Shown: one piece after another, positions 27,846-36,937 of the stretch
Layout: each line of letters begins with the position of its first letter
Position numbering within the stretch: the stretch's first letter is position 1
Assembly: GCF_009467805.1 (NCBI RefSeq)
Contig: NZ_WIAY01000003.1
Coordinates: 124,001-188,000, forward strand
Origin: Stenotrophomonas nematodicola
Lineage (GTDB): Bacteria > Pseudomonadota > Gammaproteobacteria > Xanthomonadales > Xanthomonadaceae
Length of the DNA: 64,000 nucleotides
Direction: 5' to 3'
Made by a program: the position numbers and the translations under genes
The notes under the pieces: model-generated
The model's database searches: none
What the model was told of the DNA's origin: nothing
Seen by the model: the letters and a program-made list of their open reading frames with translations, nothing else

Positions 27846-28468
27846 GCGGCCTCTCCCTGTGCCTGCCCACGCTGGGCGGGCACGCTGATCAGCCGCTCCA
27901 CATAGCGGGCGACCAGATCGATTTCCAGATTGACCGCACTGCCCACACTGGTCGCGGCGAACGCGGTATTGGCAACGGTATGCGGAATCAACGCGACTTC
28001 GAAGCCGGCGTCGTCCACGTCGTTGACCGTCAGGCTGACCCCGTCCACGCAGATCGAGCCTTTCCTGGCGATGTAGCGCAGCAGCGCGGCCGGCGCGGCA
28101 AAACGCCAGCGCTGGGCGCGGGCATCGTCGTGGATGGACAGGACCTGACCGAGGCCATCGACATGGCCGCTGACCAGATGGCCGCCAAGGCGGTCGGTCG
28201 GGCGCATCGCGCGTTCGAGATTGATCACCGCGCCATCGGCGAGCTGGCCGAGCGTGGTCAGGCCCAGTGTTTCGGTGGAGGCGTCGGCCTGGAAGGTGCT
28301 GGCGTCGAACGCGATCACGGTCAGGCACACGCCGTTGATGGCGATGCTCTCACCGAGCTGCACGGCGTCGAACGGCAGGCTGCCGACGTGGAAGGTGAAG
28401 CGGACGTCGCCGCCGAGGCTCTCGCGTGCGGCCACATGGCCGACGCCTTCGATGATTCCAGTAAACAA
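27842..28468 (-). CDS. ribE: RibE, riboflavin synthase alpha chain
   Basis: Converts two lumazines to riboflavin and the pyrimidinedione. 208 aa with the duplicated lumazine-binding domain: FTGIIEGVGHV, INGVCLTV, GGHLVSGHVDG in the first half and VDGVSLTVNDV and PHTVANTAF in the second. The only start that gives the family N-terminus is TTG at 28468, eight bases after a GGAG ribosome site; a longer ORF from 28549 would begin inside the 5' leader. First gene after the FMN riboswitch. Confidence 0.93.
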   Translation of the reverse strand: MFTGIIEGVGHVAARESLGGDVRFTFHVGSLPFDAVQLGESIAINGVCLTVIAFDASTFQADASTETLGLTTLGQLADGAVINLERAMRPTDRLGGHLVSGHVDGLGQVLSIHDDARAQRWRFAAPAALLRYIARKGSICVDGVSLTVNDVDDAGFEVALIPHTVANTAFAATSVGSAVNLEIDLVARYVERLISVPAQRGQAQGEAA

Positions 28469-28552
28469 GTAACGTTCTCCGCGAAAAGTGAGCGAAAAAC
28501 GCCGCAAGGCAAACAGGCGGGCGCAGGGCCGGCAAAGGCCCTGTGGCACCGT

Positions 28553-28686
28553 CTTCTTTCATCCGGACTATACCGTCGGCTCCGGCATCTGACCGGATCT
28601 GCTGACCTTCCAGCAGACCTGGAAGCGCTCGCGGGCTCGTGCTTGCGCACCTACCGCCGGTGGGGAATCGCACCCCGCCCTGAAGA
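28553..28686 (-). promoter_or_regulatory. FMN riboswitch (RFN element)
   Basis: On the minus strand the leader holds the conserved RFN blocks in order: AGGGCGGGGTG, GATTCCCCACCGGCGGTA, AGCCCGCGAGC, then CAGCAGATCCGGTC, GATGCCGGAGCCGACGGT and ATAGTCCGGATGAAAGAAG. FMN binding in this class shuts down expression of the genes downstream, here ribE-ribB-ribH-nusB-thiL. About 85 bp separate its 3' end from the ribE start, enough for an expression platform. ribD is outside this unit. Confidence 0.96.
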
Positions 28687-28852
28687 CGTTTGTGTACCGG
28701 CGAACCGGCCCGCGCATTGTACCAGCGAAGCCTGAGTGCTCGCTTTCTGTAAAAAACTTGTTAATATCCGCGCCGCGCGACACGACGTCGCTCCTGCCGC
28801 CGCCAAGAAGGTGGCGGCTGAAACGGACATCACCACCCGTGAGGATCTACCC

Positions 28853-29476
28853 ATGCGCAAGACCCTGATTCTGGCCGCCCTGCTGGCTGCCACCCCGATC
28901 GCTGCCTCGGCTGCGGACGGCCTGAGCTACACCTACGCCGAAGCTGGCTGGACCCAGATCCAGGTCAACGACGACTACCTCAACGACCCGAAGGTGGACG
29001 GCGGCTACATCCGCGGCTCGTTCGCGATCGCCGAGCAGGTGCATGTCTTCGGCGCGTGGTCGACGGTCTCCAAGAAGTACAACTATGCCGATGGCAGCCT
29101 GAAGCTGGAACTGAACCAGCCGGAGCTGGGTATCGGTTACCACATGCCGATGAGCGACCGCGTCGACTTCACCGCCGACATCGCCTGGGTGCGCCAGAAC
29201 GTGGAAGCCAAGTCGACCTACGACGGCTTTGGCACCGTGCGCGAGAAGGACCACACCAACGGCGGCCGCGCCAGCATGGGCGTGCGTGGCAAGCCCTCGC
29301 CGCGCACCGAAGCCTGGCTGAAGGCCGGCTACCTGGACGGCAGCGACATGGACGGCACCTGGATCGGCACCCTCGGCGGCCAGGTCAACTTCACCAAGGC
29401 CTGGGGCTTGGTCGGTGAAGTGCAGGCTTACGAAGACGTCACCCAGTACTCGGTGGGCGTGCGCGCGAGTTTCTGA
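28853..29476 (+). CDS. Ax21-like outer-membrane beta-barrel protein
   Basis: 207-aa protein with a cleavable signal peptide (MRKTLILAALLAATPIAASA, cut near residue 21) and a small barrel of alternating aromatic strands (LSYTYAEAGWTQIQV, GGYIRGSFAI, VHVFGAWSTV ... YSVGVRASF) ending in phenylalanine. It resembles the Ax21 family of Xanthomonas and Stenotrophomonas, once proposed as a quorum signal and now seen as an outer-membrane/secreted protein. ATG follows GAGGATCTACCC; TAATAT at 28762-28767 may be a -10. It sits between ribE and ribD, facing away from ribE. Confidence 0.7.
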   Translation: MRKTLILAALLAATPIAASAADGLSYTYAEAGWTQIQVNDDYLNDPKVDGGYIRGSFAIAEQVHVFGAWSTVSKKYNYADGSLKLELNQPELGIGYHMPMSDRVDFTADIAWVRQNVEAKSTYDGFGTVREKDHTNGGRASMGVRGKPSPRTEAWLKAGYLDGSDMDGTWIGTLGGQVNFTKAWGLVGEVQAYEDVTQYSVGVRASF

Positions 29477-29508
29477 TCGGGCGGCGGCCTCCGGGTCGCG
29501 CCATGATC

Positions 29509-29538
29509 GAACGGGCCCCGAAAGGGGTCCGTTTTTTT
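29509..29538 (+). terminator. Intrinsic terminator of the ax21-like gene
   Basis: Stem ACGGGCCCC / GGGGTCCGT with a GAAA tetraloop followed by a run of nine T: a strong rho-independent terminator, 32 nt after the stop codon and facing convergent ribD. Confidence 0.93.
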
Positions 29539-29557
29539 TTGCCTGGCGGGCGCGCCC

Positions 29558-30652
29558 TCACTGCCGCAGCAGCAGGCGCAGGTCGTTGCCGAGCACGCGC
29601 TGGTCGATCACGCGCAGGCGGCGCTGCTGGTCCATCGCGTGAATGCACAGGCCGGACAGCAGCGGCCGCCCATGCTCGCCGAGCAGGATCGGCGCCTGGT
29701 AGAGCAGCAGTTCGTCGACCAGGCCGGCCTGTACCAGCGCGCCGGACAGGGTGGCGCCGGCTTCGGTATGCACCTCGTTGATCCCACGGTCGGCGAGCAG
29801 GGCCAGCACTGCGGCAAGATCGAGGCGACCGTTGTGGCTGGGCACGCTGGCAAACGCCGCATCGGCGGCATCGGGGGGGCTCACGGCTGCGTCGTGCAGG
29901 TACAGCGTGGGTGCCCCGCCCTCGCGCACGCGCGCGCACTCCAGCGAGCGCAGGCGCGCATCGAGCACCACGCGCAGCGGCGCGACGACCTCGGTGTCGG
30001 CCAGCCGCACGGTGAGCATCGGATCGTCGGCCAGCACCGTGCCGGCGCCGGTCAGAATCGCACCGGCGCGCGCGCGCCAGTGCTGTACGTCCTCGCGCGC
30101 GGCTGCACCGGTGATCCATTTGGAACTGCCGTCGGCCATTGCCGTACGGCCGTCCAGGCTGGCCGCCAGCTTGACCCGCAGCCACGGGCGACCGCGTTCG
30201 ATGCGCGACAGGAAGCCGTGGTTGAGGTCGCGCGCCTGCGCGGCCATCAGCCCTTCGGCGACGTCGATGCCGGCCGCGCGCAGCAGGTCGAACCCACCGC
30301 CGTCGACCTTCGGAAACGGATCGCGCATCGCCGCCACCACACGGCCGATACCCGCCTCGATCAGCGCCAGTGCGCACGGCGGCGTGCGCCCGTAGTGGGC
30401 GCAGGGCTCCAAGGTGACGTACGCGGTGGCCCCGCGTGCACGCTCACCCGCCTGGCGCAGCGCGAACACTTCCGCATGCGGGCCGCCGGTGCGCTGATGC
30501 CAGCCCTCGCCCACCACGTCGGCACCCTGCGCGATCACGCAGCCCACCATCGGGTTGGGCCGCGTGGTGTACGCGGCGCGCTCGGCCAGGCGCAGGGCAT
30601 GCGCCATGTGCAGGTGGTCCAGTGCGGAGAAGTCGGTCATGGCAACGGTCAT
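29558..30652 (-). CDS. ribD: RibD, bifunctional deaminase/reductase
   Basis: Carries out the second (deamination) and third (reduction) steps of riboflavin synthesis. 364 aa: an N-terminal cytidine-deaminase-like zinc domain with GGPHAEVFAL and EPCAHYGRTPPC (zinc His and two Cys, Glu proton shuttle), and a C-terminal dihydrofolate-reductase-like domain (LRVKLAASLDGRTA, GAGTVLADDPMLTVR, VHTEAGATLSGAL). It follows nrdR by 57 bp and is not under the visible FMN riboswitch. Confidence 0.94.
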   Translation of the reverse strand: MTVAMTDFSALDHLHMAHALRLAERAAYTTRPNPMVGCVIAQGADVVGEGWHQRTGGPHAEVFALRQAGERARGATAYVTLEPCAHYGRTPPCALALIEAGIGRVVAAMRDPFPKVDGGGFDLLRAAGIDVAEGLMAAQARDLNHGFLSRIERGRPWLRVKLAASLDGRTAMADGSSKWITGAAAREDVQHWRARAGAILTGAGTVLADDPMLTVRLADTEVVAPLRVVLDARLRSLECARVREGGAPTLYLHDAAVSPPDAADAAFASVPSHNGRLDLAAVLALLADRGINEVHTEAGATLSGALVQAGLVDELLLYQAPILLGEHGRPLLSGLCIHAMDQQRRLRVIDQRVLGNDLRLLLRQ

Positions 30653-30709
30653 CGGCAGGCAAGCAGCCGCGATGGTAGCCCAGCCGGGCCGGCGGCGAAG
30701 CGTAGGGGC

Positions 30710-31231
30710 TCAGCCCTTCTTCTTCTTGCCCAGTGCGATCACATCCCCGAGCAGTTGCAGCTGCTCGGTGCTGGAGGGCAGCTCGCGTTCGAGCTTCTCG
30801 ATCTCCTCGCGGAAATCGGCCACGTCCTCGAAACTGCGATACACCGAGGCGAAGCGCACGTAGGCCACGTGGTCGAGCTTGCGCAGTTCGTTCATGACGA
30901 ACTCGCCGACCTTGATCGACGGGATTTCGCGCTCGCCGCAGGTCCGCGCCTGCTGCATCACCGCGCGTACCGCCAGTTCGATCTTGTCTTCCGGCACCGG
31001 GCGCTTCTGCAGCGCGCGGTCGAAGCCGCTGCGCAGCTTGCGGGCGTCGAAGGCCTCGCGGCTGCCATCGCTCTTGATGATCGCCGGCAGCTTCAGTTCG
31101 ATGGTTTCCAGGGTGCTGAAGCGCTCGTTGCAGGCCTCGCATTCGCGACGACGCCGGATCGTCGCGCCGTCTTCGGAGACGCGCGAATCGATCACACGGG
31201 TATCGGCATGCTGGCAGAACGGACAGTACAT
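30710..31231 (-). CDS. nrdR: NrdR, ribonucleotide reductase repressor
   Basis: 173-aa transcriptional repressor of nrd genes, responding to (d)ATP. A zinc ribbon with cysteines 3, 6, 31 and 34 (CPFC...CEAC) carries [15 protein letters not shown], followed by the ATP-cone domain ([27 protein letters not shown]...). A Glu-rich tail ends in GKKKKG. It is usually placed next to ribD and glyA, as here. Confidence 0.95.
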   Translation of the reverse strand: MYCPFCQHADTRVIDSRVSEDGATIRRRRECEACNERFSTLETIELKLPAIIKSDGSREAFDARKLRSGFDRALQKRPVPEDKIELAVRAVMQQARTCGEREIPSIKVGEFVMNELRKLDHVAYVRFASVYRSFEDVADFREEIEKLERELPSSTEQLQLLGDVIALGKKKKG

Positions 31232-31326
31232 GGAACGCCTAGCTGGAGAAAAACGTCATGCCACGGTCATGGCAGCGTCGCAACGGTACCTGAGAAGAAC
31301 CGGGGCGGCAAATACGCGTCTGTGCA

Positions 31327-31761
31327 TCAGCTTGGCCCCTCCGATCGGCGCAACCACACCAGGTGTGCGCTGGGCACCAGCAGCAGCGGGCCAAACACCA
31401 GATACCCCAGCACCTGCCAGCGTCCCACGGCCCCGGCGTACAGGAGGACGAGCAGCAGGCCGCCCGCCGCCAGTGCCCCCATCGCCAGACCGGCCCACGG
31501 GAGGGTCCCGGCCCGACGCAGCCCGTCGCGGCCGCGCCGGAGATACCGGGCGCTCAGCCACAGCCAGGCCAGCAGGCCGAGCAGACCGGCGCCGCCCCAG
31601 AGCAGCAGCAGACCGCCCTCGTTGCCCGCGAGCAGAAAACCGCGATGTACATCGACATGGCGCAGGCCCTGGACCCCAGCCACGCCGCAGGCCACCACGG
31701 TTGGCAGCCCCAGCAGCCCGCACTGGAGCGCGTACAGACGCCGGTGGACGCCATCGCGCAT
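31327..31761 (-). CDS. Small four-helix membrane protein, paralogue A
   Basis: 144-aa unrecognised inner-membrane protein with four hydrophobic segments (about 9-27, 47-68, 84-107, 115-134). After the second segment comes WLWLSARYLRRGRDGLRRAG, a motif shared with the two upstream genes. The C-terminus reads LVPSAHLVWLRRS. GAGGTGG precedes the ATG at 31761; a start at 31791 overlapping the previous stop is possible, but the shorter form aligns with the paralogues. Function unknown; the spread basic loop suggests positive-inside topology. Confidence 0.75.
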   Translation of the reverse strand: MRDGVHRRLYALQCGLLGLPTVVACGVAGVQGLRHVDVHRGFLLAGNEGGLLLLWGGAGLLGLLAWLWLSARYLRRGRDGLRRAGTLPWAGLAMGALAAGGLLLVLLYAGAVGRWQVLGYLVFGPLLLVPSAHLVWLRRSEGPS

Positions 31762-31787
31762 GACCGGCCCACCTCGCGACCTGGCTC

Positions 31788-32222
31788 TCATGCCTGCGTC
31801 TGGCCCGACCAGCGCATCCATGCCAGTTGTGCGCTCGGCACCAGCAACGGCGGACCGGCGGTCAGATAACCGAGCACCTCCCAGCCGCCCTGGGGGAGAA
31901 GGCGCATGACGACCACCAGCACACTCAGCGCGCCGATGACGCCGCAGGCAATGCCGATCCAGCCCAGCGGGCTGCTGCGGCGCAGGCCCTCGCGGCCGTG
32001 CCGCAGGTACACGCCGCTCAGCCACAGCCAGCCCAGCAGACCGAGAATGCCCGACAGGCCCCAGGCCAGCAGCGCCAGGCTTTCGAGGGTGCCCATGTAG
32101 CTGTTGCGGGAGAAAAAGACGATGACCGCCAGCACCGACAAGGTGCCGCCGACGGCCAGCGTGGGCAGGCCCAGCAGCAGAGCCACCACCGCATAAGTGC
32201 GACGTTGCGCGATGTCATTCAT
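31788..32222 (-). CDS. Small four-helix membrane protein, paralogue B
   Basis: 144-aa relative of genes A and C: MNDIAQRRTYAVVALLLGLP start, four hydrophobic segments, the motif WLWLSGVYLRHGREGLRRSS and a C-terminal LLVPSAQLAWMRW. It overlaps the end of gene C by 8 nt and lies 26 nt ahead of gene A, so all three are co-transcribed with glyA and nrdR. No family is recognised. Confidence 0.75.
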   Translation of the reverse strand: MNDIAQRRTYAVVALLLGLPTLAVGGTLSVLAVIVFFSRNSYMGTLESLALLAWGLSGILGLLGWLWLSGVYLRHGREGLRRSSPLGWIGIACGVIGALSVLVVVMRLLPQGGWEVLGYLTAGPPLLVPSAQLAWMRWSGQTQA

Positions 32223-32679
32223 CCGTGGTCAGCGTCCGTGCGGGGGGCGTGTGTTTGGCATCAGGCCGGGCGCGCGCGGCCAGGGCCGCGGCGGGCACCG
32301 CCAGCAGCAGGCCGGCCAGCACCAGTGCGACGGTCTGCCGCCCGCCGTCCTGCCAGTGCCAGAGCAGCGTGGCCAGAACGAACAGGCCGGTGAGCAGCCC
32401 CAGCAGCAGGCCGATCCACGGCACCACCCCGGCGCGGCGCAGCCCCTCTCGACCACGCCGGAGGTAGGCCACGCTCAGCCACAACCAGCCGGCCGGTGCG
32501 GCTGCGCCAGCCAAGCCGAACGCCAGCGTCAGCAGGCGCTCGGAAAGACCCATGTAGTGCGGTCCGAACACTGACAGGACGATGCCGAACAGCGCCAGGG
32601 CGCCGCCCCCGGCCAGGCCGGGGACGCCGAACGCGAGGGCCAGGATCGCGTAGCGTCGCTGCGCGCGGCCCTCGCCCAT
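32215..32679 (-). CDS. Small four-helix membrane protein, paralogue C
   Basis: 154-aa third member of the set: MGEGRAQRRYAILALAFGVP start, four hydrophobic segments, and WLWLSVAYLRRGREGLRRAG at the same position. The C-terminus is more diverged and ends in a soluble tail (ARPDAKHTPPARTLTTDE). It starts 1 nt after the glyA stop codon, so translation is probably coupled to glyA. Function unknown. Confidence 0.75.
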   Translation of the reverse strand: MGEGRAQRRYAILALAFGVPGLAGGGALALFGIVLSVFGPHYMGLSERLLTLAFGLAGAAAPAGWLWLSVAYLRRGREGLRRAGVVPWIGLLLGLLTGLFVLATLLWHWQDGGRQTVALVLAGLLLAVPAAALAARARPDAKHTPPARTLTTDE

Positions 32680-32680
32680 C

Positions 32681-33934
<1,254 letters not shown>

Positions 33935-33977
33935 CGGTTACTCCAGGCAGGCAGAGGGGGTACAGCGCGAGCTCTGG

Positions 33978-34007
33978 ATTGTAGTCCCCGCGACGCGGGG
34001 TGACCAA
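33978..34007 (-). promoter_or_regulatory. Predicted glyA promoter
   Basis: On the minus strand TTGGTC (34002-34007), an 18-bp spacer and TACAAT (33978-33983) lie about 45 bp before the glyA ATG. The spacer is itself a palindrome (CCCCGCG-T-CGCGGGG), which could be an operator. Hexamers are inferred from consensus only. Confidence 0.5.
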
Positions 34008-34031
34008 TCGGTCGACCGCCCCCAGAACGAC

Positions 34032-34057
34032 GGACGGCGCCCGCGAGGGCGCCGTCC
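34032..34057 (-). terminator. Hairpin after the RcnB-like gene
   Basis: Perfect 11-bp stem GGACGGCGCCC / GGGCGCCGTCC with a four-base loop, 25 nt downstream of the RcnB-like stop. It has no T-tract on the minus strand, so termination there may be partial. Confidence 0.55.
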
Positions 34058-34081
34058 TGGGTGGCGAGGCCGTGGCTGGCC

Positions 34082-34555
34082 TTACCGGTTGTTGATCACG
34101 TAGTCGGCGATGATGCCGGTGGCGATGGCCACCAGCAGCAGATTGCCACGGTCGTCGCGGATCCAGTGGTGGTCGCGGGGCGGACGGCGCACCGAGTAGC
34201 GGCTGTAGTCGTTGACCACGTAGACCGGGCCACCGTAGTACTCGCGGTAGCGATGGCCACGCGCCCAGCCGTAGGAGCCGTAGCCGGGTGCCGGGCGGTA
34301 GACCACGCGCGGCGGGGGCGCCGGGCGGTAGTAGCCACGGTTGTCGTAATAGCGACGGTCGTGGCGGGCTTCGCGGCGGTCATCGCGCCACTCCCGGCGG
34401 TCATGGCGGCGGTCGTGGCGATCATCATGACGGTCGTAACGGTCATGGCGGTCGTGACCACGGCCGCGATGGTCGTTGTCGGCGAAGGCCGGTGCAACCG
34501 CGCCCAGGGCCAGCAGCGAGGCCACGGCCCCGACCACAATTCGATTCATGCGCAT
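34082..34555 (-). CDS. RcnB-like periplasmic protein, Asp/His/Arg-rich
   Basis: 157-aa secreted protein: signal peptide (VVGAVASLLALGAVAPAFA, cut near residue 25), then a 45-residue low-complexity region of Asp-His-Arg repeats (DRHDRYDRHDDRHDRR), Tyr/Pro-rich middle, and the C-terminal RcnB domain (RDHHWIRDDRGNLLLVAIATG). RcnB in E. coli is a periplasmic protein needed for nickel/cobalt homeostasis; a metal-related role here is inferred from the domain and the histidine-rich segment. There is no efflux pump gene next to it. Confidence 0.75.
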   Translation of the reverse strand: MRMNRIVVGAVASLLALGAVAPAFADNDHRGRGHDRHDRYDRHDDRHDRRHDRREWRDDRREARHDRRYYDNRGYYRPAPPPRVVYRPAPGYGSYGWARGHRYREYYGGPVYVVNDYSRYSVRRPPRDHHWIRDDRGNLLLVAIATGIIADYVINNR

Positions 34556-34792
34556 GACGGGCCTCGCTCGAGTGGATGGATGATTACATCATGCTGACCG
34601 GATCTGAACGGTTTCCGGCTGGAAACGGTTTCCATTTCAAGGGCTTTGACGACCCGTTCAGGCGGCGGCAAGCCCCACCCTCCCGGGCCGGCCGGCGGTT
34701 GTCACCGCTTCCCGCTATAATCGGGGGTATTCCTTTTACATCTGTTCCTGTTCCCAACGGAACGGGCGCAGGGTTGCGCCTTCGGAGACCAC

Positions 34793-36457
34793 ATGTCCTC
34801 GCAATACATCTACACCATGAACCGCGTCAGCAAGGTGGTCCCGCCCAAGCGGCAGATCATCAAGGACATCTCGCTGTCGTTCTTCCCGGGTGCCAAGATC
34901 GGCCTGCTGGGCCTGAACGGCGCCGGCAAGTCGACGGTGCTGAAGATCATGGCCGGCGTGGATACCGACTTCGAGGGCGAAGCCCGCCCGCAGGCCGGCA
35001 TCAAGGTCGGCTATCTGGCCCAGGAACCGGAGCTGGACCCCAACAAGACCGTGCGTGAAGCGGTCGAGGAAGGCGTGGGCGAAGTGCTGCAGGCGCAGGC
35101 CGCGCTGGACGCGGTCTACCTGGCCTATGCCGAGGAAGGCGCCGATTTCGACAAGCTGGCTAAGGAACAGGAGCGCCTGGAGGCGATCCTCGCCGCCGGC
35201 GACGCGCACACCCTGGAAAACCAGCTGGACGTGGCCGCCGACGCACTGCGCCTGCCGCCGTGGGATGCCATCGTGGGCAAGCTGTCCGGCGGTGAAAAGC
35301 GCCGCGTGGCACTGTGCCGCCTGCTGCTGCAGAAGCCGGACATGCTGCTGCTCGACGAACCGACCAACCACCTGGACGCCGAGTCCGTGGAATGGCTGGA
35401 GCAGTTCCTGGCGCGCTACACCGGCACCGTGGTGGCAGTGACCCATGACCGTTACTTCCTGGACAACGCCGCCGAGTGGATCCTGGAACTGGATCGCGGC
35501 CGCGGCATTCCGTGGAAGGGCAACTACACCGACTGGCTGATGCAGAAGGACGAGCGCCTGAAGCAGGAAGACAACCAGGAAAAGGCCCGCCAGAAGGCGA
35601 TCCAGAAGGAGCTGGAGTGGTCGCGCCAGAACGCCAAGGGTGGCCGCACCAAGGGCAAGGCCCGTCTGGCCCGCCTGGAAGAGCTGCAGTCGGTTGATTA
35701 CCAGAAGCGCAACGAGACCAACGAAATCTTCATCCCGCCGGGCGAGCGCTTGGGCAACTCGGTGATGGAGTTCAAGAACGTGTCGAAGAAGTTCGGCGAC
35801 CGTCTGCTGTTCGACGACCTGAACTTCCTGGTCCCGGCCGGCGCGATCGTGGGCATCATCGGCCCCAACGGTGCGGGCAAGTCGACCCTGTTCAAGATGA
35901 TCACCGGCCAGGAAAAGCCGGACTCCGGCGAAATCGTGGTCGGCCCGACCGTGCAGCTGTCCTACGTGGACCAGAGCCGCGACGCGTTGGAAGGCAACCA
36001 CAACGTCTTCCAGGAAATCGCCGGCGGTCTGGACATCCTCAACATCAACGGCGTGGAAATCCAGTCGCGCGCGTACATCGGCCGCTTCAACTTCAAGGGC
36101 CAGGACCAGCAGAAGCTGGTCGGTTCGCTGTCCGGTGGTGAGCGTGGTCGCCTGCACATGGCCAAGACCCTGCTGCAGGGGGGCAACGTGCTGCTGCTCG
36201 ACGAACCGTCCAACGATCTGGACATCGAAACGCTGCGTGCGCTGGAAGATGCGCTGCTGGAATTCCCGGGCAACACCTTCGTCATTTCGCATGACCGCTG
36301 GTTCCTGGATCGCATCGCGACCCACATCCTGGCGTTCGAAGGCAATTCGCACGTGGAGTTCTTCCAGGGCAACTACCGTGAATACGAAGAAGACAAGCGC
36401 CGCCGCATGGGCGACGACGCCGCCCCGAAGCGCCTGCGCTTCAAGGCGCTGAAGTAA
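34793..36457 (+). CDS. ettA: EttA, energy-dependent translational throttle ABC-F ATPase
   Basis: Ribosome-associated ABC-F protein that binds the E site and couples initiation to the ATP/ADP ratio. 554 aa with two ABC cassettes: Walker A GLNGAGKST near 43 and GPNGAGKST near 360, signatures LSGGEKRRVALCR and LSGGERGRLHMAK, Walker B LLLDEPTNHLD and LLLDEPSNDLD, and the linker/arm region (KLAKEQERLEAIL..., RTKGKARLARLEEL). No membrane segments. A TATAAT hexamer at 34716-34721 lies 72 bp ahead of the ATG; no clear -35 accompanies it. Confidence 0.96.
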   Translation: MSSQYIYTMNRVSKVVPPKRQIIKDISLSFFPGAKIGLLGLNGAGKSTVLKIMAGVDTDFEGEARPQAGIKVGYLAQEPELDPNKTVREAVEEGVGEVLQAQAALDAVYLAYAEEGADFDKLAKEQERLEAILAAGDAHTLENQLDVAADALRLPPWDAIVGKLSGGEKRRVALCRLLLQKPDMLLLDEPTNHLDAESVEWLEQFLARYTGTVVAVTHDRYFLDNAAEWILELDRGRGIPWKGNYTDWLMQKDERLKQEDNQEKARQKAIQKELEWSRQNAKGGRTKGKARLARLEELQSVDYQKRNETNEIFIPPGERLGNSVMEFKNVSKKFGDRLLFDDLNFLVPAGAIVGIIGPNGAGKSTLFKMITGQEKPDSGEIVVGPTVQLSYVDQSRDALEGNHNVFQEIAGGLDILNINGVEIQSRAYIGRFNFKGQDQQKLVGSLSGGERGRLHMAKTLLQGGNVLLLDEPSNDLDIETLRALEDALLEFPGNTFVISHDRWFLDRIATHILAFEGNSHVEFFQGNYREYEEDKRRRMGDDAAPKRLRFKALK

Positions 36458-36463
36458 GAGAAA

Positions 36464-36492
36464 AGAACGGCCGCGCTCTGCGCGGCCGTTCT
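36464..36492 (+). terminator. Hairpin terminator of ettA
   Basis: Perfect 13-bp stem AGAACGGCCGCGC / GCGCGGCCGTTCT with a TCT loop, 6 nt after the ettA stop. Only a GCTTT follows, so the T-tract is poor, but the stem is very strong. Confidence 0.75.
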
Positions 36493-36509
36493 GCTTTGAG
36501 GTAGGCCAC

Positions 36510-36537
36510 GGTCGTAGGTCGTAGGTCGTAGGTCGTA
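36510..36537. repeat. Four tandem copies of GGTCGTA
   Basis: Exact 7-bp direct repeat, four units, downstream of ettA in non-coding DNA. Copy number may vary between strains; no function seen. Confidence 0.9.
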
Positions 36538-36575
36538 GGGCAAGGTCAACTGCAGCGCTTCAGTTTTTGCGGGCT

Positions 36576-36689
36576 GGGGAGGCCGACGGGCAGCCCCTTA
36601 CGGGACACGCCGTAAACCCATCCTTGGGGGCTTGGCAAAAACATCCATGTTTTTGACAGTCCCTACAGGGGCCACCCGCCGGCCTCCCC
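36576..36689. repeat. 114-bp imperfect palindrome with inner hairpin
   Basis: The outer arms (GGGGAGGCCG... and ...CGGCCTCCCC) pair over about 30 bp with a few mismatches. Between them sits GGACACGCCGTAAACCCATC and an inner hairpin CAAAAACATCCATGTTTTTG. It belongs to the same family as the palindrome 60 bp downstream (shared GGACACGCCGT and C(A)nCATCCATG(T)n core). These look like REP-type intergenic elements. Confidence 0.8.
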
Positions 36690-36750
36690 CGATAGATCGC
36701 GTGCGCCGCGGTTGGGTCTGAATTCCCGTGGCCACCGACATGCTGTCGGA

Positions 36751-36856
36751 GGGCCGGCGGGTGTGGGGGTACGGGACCGTAGAAAACATGGATGTTTTCT
36801 ACGAGCCTACATGGACGTATTCACGGCGTGTCCCGTACCCCCGCACCCGCCGGCCC
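36751..36856. repeat. 106-bp palindrome with inner hairpin, second copy (inverted)
   Basis: Arms GGGCCGGCGGGTG and CACCCGCCGGCCC extend into a stem of more than 25 bp with one mismatch, enclosing AGAAAACATGGATGTTTTCT and ATTCACGGCGTGTCCC. The last block is the reverse complement of the GGACACGCCGTAAA block of the first palindrome, so the two elements are in opposite orientation. A perfect CCGACA-TGC-TGTCGG hairpin (36735-36749) precedes it. Together with the terminator and 7-bp repeats this accounts for the 480-bp gap. Confidence 0.8.
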
Positions 36857-36937
36857 TAACCCACAGTTGCACCAGACGAAGGCTCTTGGCTTCGCTAAAT
36901 ATCCAACGAAGAAAACCAACACCCGTGGACCCAAGCC

